Part shown: piece by piece, positions 22,589-60,563 of the stretch
Position numbering within the stretch: position 1 is the stretch's first letter
How the letters are laid out: each line of letters opens with the position of its first letter
Source of the DNA: Dirofilaria immitis
Taxonomy: Eukaryota; Nematoda; Chromadorea; Rhabditida; Onchocercidae
Assembly (NCBI GenBank): GCA_024305405.1
Contig: JAKNDB010000110.1
Coordinates: 2,542,001 to 2,606,000 of the forward strand
Direction: 5' to 3'
Length of the DNA stretch: 64,000 nt
Translations under genes and position numbers: made by a program
The notes under the pieces: generated by a model
What the model was told of the DNA's origin: nothing
Database searches by the model: none
The model's input: the letters and a program-made list of their open reading frames with translations, nothing else

Positions 22589-25443
22589 TTCTGAAATGAA
22601 GTTAAAATAATTCATGACAGTTTTTAATGAAACAATCAAAAAATGAATAATACGTCTCTTCTAATTTAAGCAATTTCCAGAAGTCACTCAAAAATTTAAG
22701 AGTAATTATTCCGAAATATAATAATATTTGCAGTTAAAACGATGATATGATAGAACTTTCTGATGAAATTATTAAGTCTTTGTTCTCTGCAATCTCGATT
22801 AATAATATATATTGAGTAAAAATAAAAGAAAAAAAAATCTTTTATTTCCAGTTTCAGAAAAATAAATCTCTTCTGGAAATATTTCAAATATTTGGAAATA
22901 TATTAGTTTTGTTTTTGTTTTCGGCTTTTCGATACAGGAAAGAAAAGCAGTTTCCATGCTGAATTTTGAAGTAACGTATATTCATGAGAAATCATCAAAT
23001 AATTATGATAAAACCTTCTCATCCTGATACTTCAGTGTTTAGAAACAATGCCACAAACTTGCTGAAGGTCAACTTTCTGAAGTAAATAGAATAATTGACT
23101 TTTCAAAGTAATCCTTCAAAAAGTGTACTTAAAATATTAAGCTAAATATTCTCCGTAATATTTCGTTGTTAGGGAAAGTTAAAACAGCCACTGATAATTA
23201 TAAGCTTATTTGTTAACTAATGTGTAATTTGTGATTTGGATACTATTCATGTTGAGATTTTCATAGAAATATGCATTTCACATTTGTTATAACCAATAAT
23301 TTTCTTAATTTTATGCTAAACAATTATTAGAATCAATTAATTTCTTATTACAGATAAAATTGCATTGTAAATATACTTATCATGCATTATTTCGAGCTCA
23401 ATGTTGTAATTAAAAACTTGGCCAATTTATCATTTTGCATAAAGGTTTCAGAAAAAAGATTTATTATTATCTCATTACTTCATATAACTATAGCATGATA
23501 AAAATCATTCATTTAATGAAAGGCTTTTTCATATTATATATTCCATATTCAATGATTCGGTGATGATAAAACAGTGTAGAAGAAATGATATGAAGTTTTC
23601 ATTAGAAACAACCTTTGGAGAGAGGAAGAAAGGAAACGAATTATGAAAGATATAAGAATCAAAAAAAAAGAAAAAAGCATAATTTTTGTTTCATCGTCAA
23701 AGATGAATGGATTAAATAGCTCACCAAACTTTTGCACTGGTAAAATATGACAAATAAATTGTTGAAGGAGCAAATAAATGAAATTAACACCGAAATGGAT
23801 ACTTTTTTACGGGAAAAAAAGAAGGCAAGAAATTATGAATAAATGGTTGGCTTCCGGAAGTATATTTTCTTCTCGCTTAAAAATTCATTCTTCCCACGAA
23901 GCATAAATAAAAAACAATTTTTTTCCTGGGAAAACTTACGTATTTCTTCATCATTAATCAGGTAAATATAATATTTTAAGGATTCATGCCTGGAAATTTC
24001 TTCAATGGCTTCACTGTTTACTGATATCCTTTTTGCAGGCTTTTAGATACAAATTCCAATATTAAGCCTACGTTTCCTTTTAATACTTTAATGTGTTTCA
24101 CTATTCGGTTTAAAAGTAAAAAGAAAAAAAAATGAAATGAATGAGCTTGATGAGATAAATTTTGGAAAAAAAAACAGACATGATGTTAAAAAAGACATGA
24201 CGCGCCACATGCAAATAATGTTTTGAAACAAATAATACATACAATTAAGTTTATATCAATTCATTCATTCTTTTTATCGGCTACTAAATTTTGCCAATTG
24301 ATGGTAACTTAACTTTACGCTGAGCTCAAGTTATGCTTTTATACATTAATTTAAATAATTAACATTAACTACCATCTTCACTAGTTGTTTTATGAAGGAA
24401 AGAAGAAATCAATTTCTGAGTTCGATTTTCATTATTATCTGGGATTACAGCTTTAAAAAGTGCAAAACTACGTCGTCTGCTTTTTCCAGAAAACGCAATT
24501 GAAGAGATTTTGGAAGCCAGCGATAGTCATATTTTATCCATTATAACATAATAAATTTACTGAATTGAGTAATTAGAAGATCATGTATGCCTGACTTGTA
24601 ATTTTTGCAGTTTTATCAAAAATGTTTCAAATACCTTAGACTTTTTTAGACCATCGCTTCATTTTTGTAGAACAACAATGTAAGGAAAAATAGTGAGCAC
24701 AGGAAATTTTATACTTTAGTCCAACTAATTGAAAATAATGAGACAGAAAGAAGAGATTTAGTACGGTAATGTAATTATGTAATACAGAAATTTGTAAAAA
24801 CACAAATCATTATCAATATGTGTGTTTTTAACATTAAAGTTTAAATCGTTGCCAACTGGCTATTGACTATAAACACTATGTTTTCTAAAGCATTCTTGTA
24901 AAATTCGAATACTATTCCACAAATAAGAGCAATTAATATAAGAAAACAAATCCTTCGCCCGTATAACTTTGATGTTTTAATACACCGACACAATTTTTAT
25001 AACACCGCCACAAGATGAGCATACTGTATAATAAAGATGGAGAAATCATGCAAGCTTTATGCCGCTGTAAATGGTTCTGCAGTTTCGATAAAACGTTGAT
25101 CCAAATATAGAACCTAAATATAGCAGAATGACTGATGAAGAAGATTCATGATTTCCAGATCAAGTGTAATATCCTCTCCATAATTAGGAAAAAACATGAA
25201 CAAAACATCTAAACAAATGAGAGGTTTTGATCTTTCCTAAAAATAATCCCTTATTTTTCCCAAAAAAATATTCGACTGAAAATCAAAAATAATTTCATGA
25301 TATTGATTAGACTAAGGATAACATCATTTTTTTCAGTAGACAGCAAGTAAATAGAACTAACCAATTGAAAGAATCAATGACAATATATTTAAAAGAGTAT
25401 CGTTATAGTTCATGTGTTAGGATTTGAAAAATAATGTTCCGAG
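22589..25443. other. Intergenic, AT-rich, with one coding-like island
   Basis: The stretch between the small secreted gene and UBXN6 shows no confident gene. At 24420-24551 on the + strand there is a GC-richer frame reading LKSAKLRRLLFPENAIEEIL onward to a TAA, preceded by a GATTACAG that could be a splice acceptor at 24450. No upstream exon was found to join it. Confidence 0.5.
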
Positions 25444-28400
25444 TCAAAATACCTCTCGCCCAAGTCTCAATAATTCATTGTGCATATCCAAATCCCACTC
25501 AAAATGTAGAACAGCAGCCGGAAGAAGACTCAGTTCATTCAAAGTTTTCGCATCATCGCTGACTATTTTTCCAGAAATCGGATCTTTTAAAACGAATAAC
25601 AATGGTTCAATATGTGCTAGATGCTGTTCAACGAAACTGCGTACGGCACCGAAAGGCTCATAGCATCCAAATGTACCCTAAAAATAGCAGAAATTATATT
25701 ATTAATTATTAATAAAATAAAAGTTAAATGACTGCAATTAATAAAATACAAAATATTCAGATGAATAGTAACAAAGTCTAAAAAAATCATTCTAAAATAT
25801 GATTGCTTGAAATCAGTTTTTGCATCTTCCTATTTTACGTATAATTTAGTTAGAATATTAGATCCTGTATTCTGCAGGATAGCTTATGTGTAAAACTTAC
25901 AAATCTCCGATCACTTCCATATTACATGCTAACTTCAAGGGAGGCAATGGATTAAATCCGGAATAATTTAAAGTAAAAATTAGAGCCGACAGGAGAGAAA
26001 AAAATTTTTTGGAATTTGGAAGCTATTTCTATTTATAATGTTTCTCACCAGAACTATAAAACGGCATTGTGTTCACTCATAAACCATTGAACAAAAGCTA
26101 CAAAATTTAAATGTAAATGAACCTGTAAGAGAAAACGGTTTGGGAACCTAATTCTTATCAAAGTGTAGTTGTAACGATAGTTACGCATTAATTCGTCCTT
26201 CTCACGCATTTCTCGTGTTCGTAATGTCGTAAGCTAAAAGTGAAAAACAGATGAGCTATACATATTAATTCAAACAAACAGTGATTGCTTTTTGTAAAGC
26301 AAACAATAAAGTGATCTTTATTCTGCTAAAATAGAGATCATAATCCGGAAGGAGCGGTTTTCAACATTACTTTAAATTCTATTGTACCAGTAGAAAATAC
26401 GATAGTTATGCATTAACTTATGATAAAAATTTATACAAAGCACAAAAAGCCTGACCTTCTCAACGTCAGCTTCTCTACGCTGTTGTTCTCTTCTAATCTC
26501 ACCGACATCTAAGTCGAAGAAGTCACGCGGCAATTTCGGATTTGTAATGGCTTGATTTGCTTCAAGCTTATATACCTGTCCAAGTATTTCGATCAGACTT
26601 TCTTTTTCATGGTTCGAGTTTATTAAAAATATGAAAATTCCAAACGTCATCATAGGAGACAATTTTAAGCAAGAAGAATCAACGTTAAATAACGGAATCA
26701 CAGAGTTATGCAAATAAACTTACAGTAGCATTACGGGAAAGTTTTAAAGGCACAGCTTGGCCAGTTTGCAAAATTTCTAAAGCTTGGATCAACGAGTGTG
26801 TATCCATTGCTTTATCATCTGATATTATTAAGAAAGGTTCTTCCTGTTCGTTATTAATAAGATTTTTTCTTCAAAACCACATGCCAACAAAAATTCTTTT
26901 CCACCGTTAGCACAAGAAATCCGTTCCTAAAAAATTATAAAATCTCATTTCAGCGCGTAATGAAAACATTCCTCTTTCAAAATTTTTCTTTTTTTTCATT
27001 TTTCTAAAAACAACTCTACCTAAACTAAATTTCAAGTATACAGCGATAAATTCAAACGCTAAACATAGTAGTAACCAAAAGCATTAAGAACTTAAAAATT
27101 AAAAACTACCTGGAAAACCTTATTGTTCACTCTTATACGATGATATTTGTTTTCATCTGGATTCTCGATAAGATTCCTGAGATATTTCTGGATTGTTTCT
27201 GAAGCATTTTGCCTTTGTCAGGACCATTTAAAGAGAAAATCATCAACGTTGATGCAACTAGTGGGTCGTCAGCCAACTGTGTTCGCAAGAATTTTTCCAC
27301 TTTTTCTCGCATCTATAACAATCTTAACCCAATTTGTGATGGATATTTCAAAAATATGCTTCCAATAAGTTATTCAGAGAATTCGATGTTGCGTATTACT
27401 TTGATATATTTTTCAATACCATCTCATAACAGAAACTCTTAAAGAATCTGTGAAGAAACTTTGATAAGTCCTGAATTTTTCTCTTTTTTTTGGCAATAAG
27501 AAAATAACAAGCTAACTAACTAACTTCATTCTTCGTTAGTTGCTCATCGCCTCCAAGAAGATCACAAGTAAAGTAAACGCCACTGATAGCACCCGAGTGC
27601 TCAAATTCACGCGCATCAACTATATGAGTTCCTACTTCAACATCCATTTTGTCGCTAGCACATCTTTCACGTTCTTTCTTTTCCTTTTCCAGTTCTTTAA
27701 GAGCCTAAATATAATTATTTTATCAATTAAGGTAAAGGCTGCAATTACAGTCATCTTAAATGATTACGTCCCACTAATTTTTATAATGTTTCAAATGATT
27801 TTGATACAGAAGTAGCGGATAAACTCTTGTATATATAATAATTTCTTAAAAGTGAAGAAATATAAGTCTTACAAACTGCAAAATCAGCAAAACAAATATA
27901 AATTTAAATTTCAATCTATGAAACCTCTGATAATTCGGCAGTACGTCCTTTTAAAAATCGATTCGTTAATAAAGCTAACCCGCATACGTATATTTCTTTG
28001 TGTTAATGATTCCTGAGTTGCACCCAAATTCATCCTTTTATAAGCTGCCTGTGCTGCAATATCAGCTGTGGCTATGCGTTCTGCTGGTGGCATTTGTGAC
28101 TGCAAAATATTTCGATTACTATATGTTAAAAAAAAAAAAGAAAAGAAACGTTTGTTCAAAACGGAAATAGAAAAAAATTAGTTAAGCAACAAGGTTATAA
28201 TTCCCATAAATGTTTTCATAAAATTTCGGAAAGAAAGAAAAAAATAATTCAACTCTTTCCCAATATTTTCTAACTAAAACTTGTTGTTATAACAGAAATA
28301 AAAACTTAAAAATTACAATTACGAAATAGAAATAACTGTAGCAAATTAAAGAAAATGTTAAAGACTGAAAGCAAAAGAAACCATCTGTTGCTGAACAGGG

Positions 28401-28515
28401 ACTGGTCGCGGTGCGGCAGTCGATGAATTATTTTCGGTAAGCCGATAACCGGTCCCAGCTTTTTTGAAATTTTTGTTAATTTTCTTTTCAGTGAGAAATT
28501 TTTCAAACGATCCAT
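25444..28515 (-). CDS. ubxn-6: UBX domain-containing protein 6 (UBXN6/UBXD1), p97/VCP cofactor
   Basis: Eight exons on the minus strand: 28382-28515, 27980-28099, 27525-27704, 27110-27312, 26724-26926, 26456-26575, 26123-26233 and 25444-25677, about 435 residues against 441 in human UBXN6. The N-terminus (KFLTEKKINKNFKKAGTGYR) matches the family start. The middle contains a PUB domain (ETIQKYLRNLIENPDENKYH ... VNNKVFQERISCANGGKEF). A charged helix (EIRREQQRREADVEK) then leads to a UBX domain (LIRIRFPNRFLLQGTFG ... LLPAAVLHFEWD). The family binds the AAA ATPase p97/VCP through PUB and N-terminal motifs and works in endolysosomal sorting and ER-associated degradation. Each exon is in phase only if one base is restored near 28496-28504, in T4 at 27207-27210 and in T6 at 26863-26868. 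The stop at 25444-25446 follows REVF directly; a further small 3' exon cannot be excluded. An acceptor TTTAG at 28554 may be the spliced-leader site. Confidence 0.95.
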
Positions 28516-28553
28516 ACAATTTACAGTGTGAGTTTAGGGATTTCCCGTTGTAC

Positions 28554-31150
28554 CTAAATTATAAAATATCAATTAACAATGAAGAAATTATGTCCACGAA
28601 TAACTGACAGTTTCTTGAGCAAAATGAAATGAAATTTATCGACAGCAAATACTCTACTTGATGATTTGGGCTTTAATTATGAATATATTTATTGGACTGC
28701 ATCCCTTTTCTAGCGATGAATAAGTAAGGATAATTTCTCATCATATTACATTTGAATATAAACCTTCTTGAGGATCTTGAGAATCTCTACTAATTAGAAA
28801 AAAGTCTTTTATTGTTTCGGAATATTGCTCTCAAGCCAATACTAATAAAAAGTTAACAGTATATAAAAAGTAATAGACACACAAAAATTTACAGTAACGA
28901 AAACATATCATAGTCATAAAGAAAACATCAGAAATGGTGATTTCAACGATTAAGAAATAAAAAGGTTACAAAAATAAAGGCGTTCCCAGCATAAAATAAG
29001 TGCCTGAATCAAGAATATTTGTCTGAATTTAATATTTTCTTTGCAATGAATGAAAGAAATCAAGAATTAAAACATCAAATGTTTCTAATTTAATATATAG
29101 AAAATAAAATGGTTTTAATTGTGCCACACTTCCCGCTTCAAATTAATATCTGTAGTATTACTAGTGAATACCAATTTTATAAGATGTTAATGAAACTAAG
29201 ATACTTCGCCAATAACTCAAATGAACTTTGAAGGAGAATAATAACTACAAAACAACATGCATGTATTTAATACTACAGATGTACGGAATTCAACACGCAT
29301 CAAATTAGGAAAAATAATAAGGGTGAAATGGAAAAAAAGAAGCAGATATTATCTTTTGATGATGATTTTGCTAGTGGGGAAGGCAAGTATCATTTAACAT
29401 TTTATTACGCATTAAGGTATGTCCAAGATAAGTAGTTATTCTCTACTCGTAATATGTGAATAATAGGAGAGATGAAAATAGTTGTGCAATGAAGAACTGC
29501 AATAATAAATAAGGATTTAGGAAAGTAGATAAAAATGAATTTAGAACTCACATAACACCATGAAATTCATTAGTTATTTTAACAAATCCGCATTACTAGT
29601 GATATGATTCTTTTCTGCAGTAAGTACTTATTTCAACGTCAAGTAAAGAATGATTTATGCATTGAAGACTTTGCTTATAGAATACGGAAAAACCACCCAT
29701 TCAGGAAAGAAACTATCAACAACAAATAACAAGAATATAGAAATTAAATCGGAACGACATAAAAGTCGCCTACTGTATTCGGAAAATCATTACAAGACTC
29801 TTTCACATTATATAGTCTTGGTGGGAATTTGAATTTGCATGTTACGTTAAAAACTCCTTTGTCTAGACGTATTTTCAACTTTTCTGTAAATTAACATGAG
29901 AATTTATTCCGCATGATTGATTCATCTAATAGCAGTGAAATAAATGTTTAACCAGATAAATACTCTGAAACATCAGATTCAATCGCACTATGAAGACTTT
30001 TCTTATACGCATATATCTCTAAAAATTTTCTTTAATTATTTAAGATTTAGATACGACGGAATTTGTCAGTAATTTTATTTTAGCTCAAAAAATGCGCAAA
30101 ATTTAAAATTCTGAAAAGGATCACTAAGGCGTAGAATGCAAGTAAAAACAATAATACTTTATTGTGAGATGTTGTGCTATAGCTAAAACGACTGTTCAAC
30201 AAATAAGCATATAAAAAAGAAAAAAGCACGAATATAAATTTTTACACTATCACAAATCATATCAATGATTAATGATGTTGAGAATAGAATACAGTAAGCA
30301 CCGCTAAATCTATAAACATATATGTACATTATTTGGTATGCTATATAAAAATTACCGTATATTTACAATTGAAACAATTAATCAATACTACTGCCATTGC
30401 ATGATTATTATTACTGATAGTGTTTAAAAAAAAAATTTAACAAAGTGAATGCTATTCGAGGCTTCATAGTATAAGCAATCGAACTTCAGGCAAATTAAAA
30501 AAGTACTGTTGAAATCAGCGATTAATCATAGATGTGATTTTGACAAATCCAAATGATTAAGTTAAAATTACAATGCATTATAAAAATAATAAGAAGCAAA
30601 TGTGCAATATAGGTGCAAAAATAAATCATTTTTCCAAATTTTGGAAATTATGAATGGAAAAATTCAATGGATTGTGATGACAAATTACATAAATTTCTTA
30701 TCTCCAATCACTTGCATTACGCAATCAGTAATTTCTATTGTAAAATTAATCAATAGGCATGCAGTTCGGCATGTTATTGATAATTATGTGTTTCTGGAAG
30801 TGAAATTTCATGACAAATGAAGGGAAAAATCAAAATTACATTTTTTTACGAAGAGAAAAAACCGTTTTATAGTTGAAGCGAAATTCAAAAGCGAAGTGAG
30901 AAACTGAATAGTTTGAATAAAAGCGGAATAAGTTCTTGGATCTAAACAATCCGATAAGTCAGTCAAGTATATTTGGTTCCTTTATCAACTACTAAATAGG
31001 TAAATTTCATTGCTAAAATTATCAACACCAGCTATGGTTAATTCAAATTTAAATAAAGAAAGACAAATTCATCAGTTTAGTTTCAAAAAGAAAATGATGC
31101 TGTTCATCGAATAATGAATTATTCATTGCAAATATAGCAATTAATATGAA
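28554..31150. other. Intergenic between GOGAT and UBXN6
   Basis: About 2.6 kb of AT-rich DNA between two genes on the same (minus) strand. It holds the GOGAT 3' flank and the UBXN6 upstream region. I see no gene, no strong repeat and no motif that I can name. The distance is larger than expected for a nematode operon. Confidence 0.55.
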
Positions 31151-54964
<23,814 letters not shown>

Positions 54965-54975
54965 AATTTATCCTC
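54965..54975 (-). promoter_or_regulatory. Probable spliced-leader acceptor of GOGAT
   Basis: On the minus strand the sequence reads TTTTGTTAACAG followed by AGGATAAATT and the ATG at 54964. A splice acceptor ten bases before the start codon, with no upstream coding exon in phase, fits nematode SL trans-splicing and supports this start. Confidence 0.55.
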
Positions 54976-55638
54976 TGTTAACAAAATATTATTAAAACAA
55001 AAAAGTCAATGATCGTAATCAGGCAGGATAAAACAATTTTCTTGAAATAAAAATTACTAATATAGATGGTAGGTATAAATGATGAAACAAATTTCTTTCT
55101 TATAACATTTCCCGGAAATTTATCAAAATATCTACAAACTGATAAACTGATTGTAGATTCATAAATTTATCAGTTGCTCATCTTAATCCTTTTTAGTCAA
55201 CGTTAAAAATGTTAGCTGCGCAAACATTAGCGAATGCATTAAATATTGAAATGATTCGTTTAAAAAAATTTTTTTTTAAAAAGTAAGATTCTTTTAAAAT
55301 TTCAATAAATATTGCTAATTTCTAGCATTCATTACATTTATCGAAACAGCTTCTAATCCTTCTGATAATTTATTCTGATAATATTATCAATATTAGAGCA
55401 TTTTCAACAATTGTTTTTCGAATACTAAATTATAATGAAATATATTGTTCAATTTTAGAACAGAATTGAAATTTCTTTACGTTTTTGGTTATAGATGGAA
55501 ATAGGAATCTTTAAATTTGCAATCAATGAAATATGATAACCATGCTCTCCTTTCTTTATAGCTGGCCTAATAAGTAAACATTGGGACAAAAAACTTCATA
55601 CATTTTAATCCAATAGAACTTCCAAATAGCTTGAAAAC

Positions 55639-55842
55639 TTAAAAGATAGCAAAAAAAAAAGAAATATTGAGCGACTGTGGAGACTTAACATCAATGTTTC
55701 CCGCTCTTATTATAGCATCTTCTAGAAGTTTCTCTACATACTCTAAAAGTTTGCAGACTTTGATCGCTTTAAGATCAAATCGATTAGAACGGCCATGTGT
55801 CAAAACGCTCATGAAATCTACACCTAAGGATAATATTTCCAT
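55639..55842 (-). CDS. Candidate coding exon of unknown function
   Basis: A 67-codon minus-strand frame with balanced, GC-richer codons in an AT-rich setting. It reads MEILSLGVDFMSVLTHGRSN, then RFDLKAIKVCKLLEYVEKLL, then EDAIIRAGNIDVKSPQSLNI, after which it runs into a poly-Phe stretch and stops. The first part looks like a soluble helical protein and the end like intron read through. A TTAG acceptor-like site precedes GTGTAGATTTC near 55824. No family recognised and no second exon found. It lies about 700 bp upstream of GOGAT on the same strand. Confidence 0.35.
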   Translation of the reverse strand: MEILSLGVDFMSVLTHGRSNRFDLKAIKVCKLLEYVEKLLEDAIIRAGNIDVKSPQSLNISFFFAIF

Positions 55843-58800
55843 TACTATACTTTTATGATAACTAATTTTTCCTCACATTTGTTGAATAGTTTGTTAGTTT
55901 GGATTACTATAATAAAATTTAGATGTGTAAAAGATTTTAATAAAGTTGTGGAATGCTGAGAATTGTTAATTATGCGAGAATTATTAACTATAAATGTATA
56001 AAACTTAGATATCTGTTAGAATTCCTCAAATTTTCTACTGATAAATACTGAATTTCATTTATATGACAAAAAATTATTGTGTTATCGATAAGAAAGAGCT
56101 TTCAATACATATGATGAAATATTAAGGCTTAATATATCAATAAGTCTTTAAATTTGTCTTCAAGTCTATTTATTTCATATAGTCTTTTGTCCCAACTTTC
56201 CGACTTAAAAACTTCTTGATTTAAGCTAGAAATTTCAAATAATTATCAAACAGATCATTAGAGACATGTAGCATAATAAACTGTGATTTAGGAAAAATGA
56301 CTGATCAAAAATTAAACATTAGCACGAATGAAATAATATTCAAATTACTGGAACGATTGCGGATGACTAATTCTATATTATAGTAATATTAACGATAACT
56401 GATTTCTTTTTTTTGGTACTATATCTATTTTAGGATTGCTGTGTAAACTTAAGTGTTTATCATAATCGGAAGGATAGATCAACTAACAGTATATGATAAA
56501 CAAAAAGTGCATTCATCAAACAGGTGTGAAAAATTTGAAGTTCTAAGAAAAATTTAATAATACATATATAACTGCCAGTATAGAAACTTCTACCTTTAAA
56601 TGAATTTTGCTATAGTAGAGGAGTACGTTGGTGTTACGGACGATGAAAACCGCAACGCATCAGTTACTGATAATATAGTTATATGTTACAACAAACCGAT
56701 TGTTTGTTTAATATTCGATAAAAATTTAATGACAATAGCTTGCTTAAGAATTATTTTAATTAATCGTACTGTTAATTTTATCTTATCAATAGGTAAAATT
56801 TACTTAGTAAAATTTTGAATTAAGTATTCCAATTTTGAATAAACTTCGACAATCATACATATTTTGATTTATCTATAATTCTATTACAAACAATTTATGA
56901 TCATGGTTTTCTTATTTAACTAAAACTTTAGTTGAATTTGGTTGATTATAAATTAAGCTTTGCCTGTTCTTATTCAACTAAAACTTCAGAGTTTCATGCT
57001 CAATTCTATGTTACTATTTCATCGAACTATTTCAGAAATGAGCAAAAATTTTGCTATATACAATTTGCTATTATACTACGAGGTTCAATCAATTAATGTT
57101 GTTGCATCTTTTAACGTATTATGAAAAATAGCGATAAGCGTAAATTAACAATATTTATCTCTAACTTTGAGAAAGTAAATTTTACAGAAATATGAAAATG
57201 ATAAAAGAGCTTTAGATGAGTATAAAGTATTCATGAAAATAAAAATATTTCATTAGAATCTATGATCGTCTAGTATAAGTTCGACAAAGTATGAAGTGAA
57301 GTACATTCCGTTACTTCATTCCATTACGTTTGGAAAAAAAGTTTTTGTTTTTAAAAATCTTATTCATCTCGTGTACTCTTATATCTTGCTTTGCTCTTAA
57401 ATATATTAAACAAATTTCTAGTATATTTATTATGAATTATATTATCTGAATGATTTCTAATTTAAATTTATGATATAATGAAAGGAAAAAAGACTGAATG
57501 GAATAATTCCAAAGTTAAATATATCTTAAATAATTTTTCAAATGATTTGCAAATATTTATAGTTACTTCGCATATTCTTCATATTTTAAACTCCAGCTTT
57601 TAATTAATGCAAGTTTCGGAGGAAAAAAAGGAAATTTTTCAGAGATAAGAGAAAAGGAAATTATCAGCTTCCAAAATATTTGCCCAAAATTACGTTGTTA
57701 TATTTCTACGAAATGGTTTAGTTGTAATTTTAGATATATGAAATTACATAATTTTATTCGAGCCAAGATATATTTGTTTCCCTCATAACTTTGAAAATAT
57801 GGAATATCAAACTTTGGTGGATCCAAAACTTACCTAATTTAGATCTAGTGTAATCATAAATCAAGAATTCTGTTCAAGACTCGATAATTATATTATATAA
57901 TTGGAGTAAAGGCAAAATAAATTTTAAGACCGTATGGAATTAAAAAATGATGAAAGAGAAAGGAACGACAGAATGTTAACAGTGATATTTGTTATTTGGA
58001 TAATTTCCAAGTTCAATCTTTTCCTTTCATTAATTTTTTTATTTAGTACTGTTAGTTTTCCAAATAAATACTTTGATAAAAAAGAAATGAAGAAATATTA
58101 TAATATATGAGAAATTAATCAAAAATATTGATCACACTTTATCATTTCTATTCCAATGCTTTCAAATAAAATTGCTCGCTTAATCAACAAGTCTCATGCA
58201 AATATTTTTGCTTCTATGCTATAATAATATTAGACAGAAATAAAACTAATCGTACATATCCGATTACTTCAAGAGTTCCCTTCTTCTTTTTTTTTTTTTT
58301 TAAATTATAAAAGAAATTGAATTATTTACCTACGGAATAATAAGACATGTTAGTAATGCTGCGTTCTCTAAATATATAAATATATTTTCATTTATTCGAA
58401 ACTTTTTACTTTTTTAACATGTTACAAAAACAGGTTAGAATTTTGATATTTCTGATATATCCTTAATCATCAAATCATACTTTTGAATAATTTTTCCGCT
58501 TTATTTGAAATTTCAAAAGCGAGATTCAGATTACGGAAGTTGTAAGATTTTTGCATATTTAATTTCTGTATCTAGAGATAGGAGTAAATTTGATTCATTT
58601 GTAAGGTATCTGAAAGAGGGACATAAGAAGGCTTTGTGAAAGAGGCATTTAAAAAAATCGTTTTTCTCATCGGATTAAACATTCTAGAAGCAGTCTTTGT
58701 TGAATATTATTACTATTGTACCAATTATTTATCGTAAATACGATCCATTGCATCTTTCAGATCTTTTTTTTTTTTGAATCGAAATCTAAAAGTTAATGAA

Positions 58801-59130
58801 ACGCTATCAACACCATTATTATCAAATTTTACCAGATGTTCGAGGAAAGAATTTATGAGATACAAATAATTGTAGTCTCGAAGAATGATTGATTAATCAA
58901 TAACATAATTATTCTCATCCTTCTTCTACTATTGCCCTCATTATTAGTTCGAAATTATAATTAGAAATATTTAATGACGTTACCCAACAACGTTACCCAT
59001 CAACGAAATTTTTTAAAAGTTTTCGATATAATTAATTAATGTACTGATGCACTGCAACAAAGTTTAACTTATTTCGTAAATTGAAATGTTTCCTCTGCAT
59101 AGGTATTATACTTTTCAATAATATCTGTAC

Positions 59131-59176
59131 AAAGAGAAGAAGAAAGAGAGAGAGAGAGAGAGAGAGAGAAGAGAGA
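59131..59176. repeat. (GA)n microsatellite
   Basis: A GA-rich tract of about 46 bp including about ten uninterrupted GA dinucleotides. Open frames on the minus strand here (poly-Leu/Ser) are produced by the repeat. Confidence 0.93.
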
Positions 59177-59475
59177 TGTTTGCAAAAAGCTAACAAATGC
59201 GAAACTTTGCGAATTAGCATCAGTGCAATCGAAGAGAAATTTCGCAAATTGATGTAACTTAGAAAGCATTTAATTTTAATAATAATAACAATACTCATGT
59301 TGATTTCTCGACATCAATTTAAATCTTTCTGATGCAAATATTGTCCATGTACAATTTAAAATTGATAAATTAGTAAAACAATTTTTGCTGTATTTAGCAG
59401 CATAATTTGATAAAAATTAAATAAATGATCTAAAAATTTTTAAATTCTCTAAAAGTTAGCAATTGAAAGAGAAAT

Positions 59476-59493
59476 AATAATAATAATAATAAT
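59476..59493. repeat. (AAT)n short tandem repeat
   Basis: Six or so AAT trinucleotides in intergenic DNA. Confidence 0.85.
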
Positions 59494-60563
59494 AAACCAA
59501 TAAGAAACGAAGATGGCTAGTTCAATACAAATGTAATCCAACTGGATTGCTTAAGTGGCCCTTTCCAAAATGAAAATTTGGAAATAAATATCCAATGGAG
59601 GATTTTTCAGTACATATATTGCAGCTTATACTAGCAAAAATGATTGTTTGCTATTATCTGTTTGTAATAATTAGTGATACTGAAAAAATAAGGAAAGAAA
59701 AAATTTTTCTCTGAGATTTAAGTTTAAACTTTAGCTTACGATCAAAGTTAATCAAATTTTAATTTTCCTCTTGCAGAAAAAAAAAAGAAGTTCGATTAAA
59801 TGTCTTAGATTGTTTGTGATTAGATATATTCATTAAATGATTAAAGTTGACGAAGAAAATGAATACACAAAAATTACCGGAAGAAGTAATAATCACTGTT
59901 GTGTATAAAAAAAAATTAATAAATAATTTTGTTTAAACCGTTGAACTGAAAATCAATTTCATCAACAAATTTAATGATAGATGTTTTGAATAATTGATGT
60001 AATAGCATTTCAAGCTTAAAATTAATCTAACTAATAAAGGAAAATGCTCTACTGATTCAGCATCCTATTTCCGCATTATGCTCGAGAGCCTTGAAAAAGT
60101 GTGACGATCGATACATTATAAGCTAAAAAAAAAAAAAATCAAAGGTATGTTATTATGTACTATCTCTTAGATGTCAAATGTCAGCAGCATTTCTATAGGA
60201 TACTTCGAGGAAGCGTCACAGAATAATTCTTTTTTTTAAAAATAAGAAAAACAAATCTTTTTTTTTGAAATAAACTAAAGAATAAAATACAACGAGAAGT
60301 AAGTACTATCGTTTTTATCCTTAAAATGTGTCGCTATAGGAAGAGAAATGAGCAGAATGTCCTATGTCCAATACTTAATCCATATTTTGCTTTTAATATC
60401 GATCTCATCCTTCCATGCCCCAACTTATTCTACAAGCAAAAAAAAAAAAAAAAAAGAGAGAAATTGAAAGATGTAAAAGAGTACGGTAGGTAGAGAGCAT
60501 TTCGTAATTTTTCTTAATTGTATATGCAAAATTGGAATTTTGAACCTAATCGTTTAGTAATAA

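Noticed and set aside
27147..27442. Two overlapping + strand frames in UBXN6
   Set aside because: Shadows of the PUB-dom exon on the minus strand, which matches the family and has correct splice phases.
59032..59298. Leu/Ser-rich membrane-like proteins on the minus strand
   Set aside because: Both frames are driven by the GA microsatellite; low complexity with no start context.
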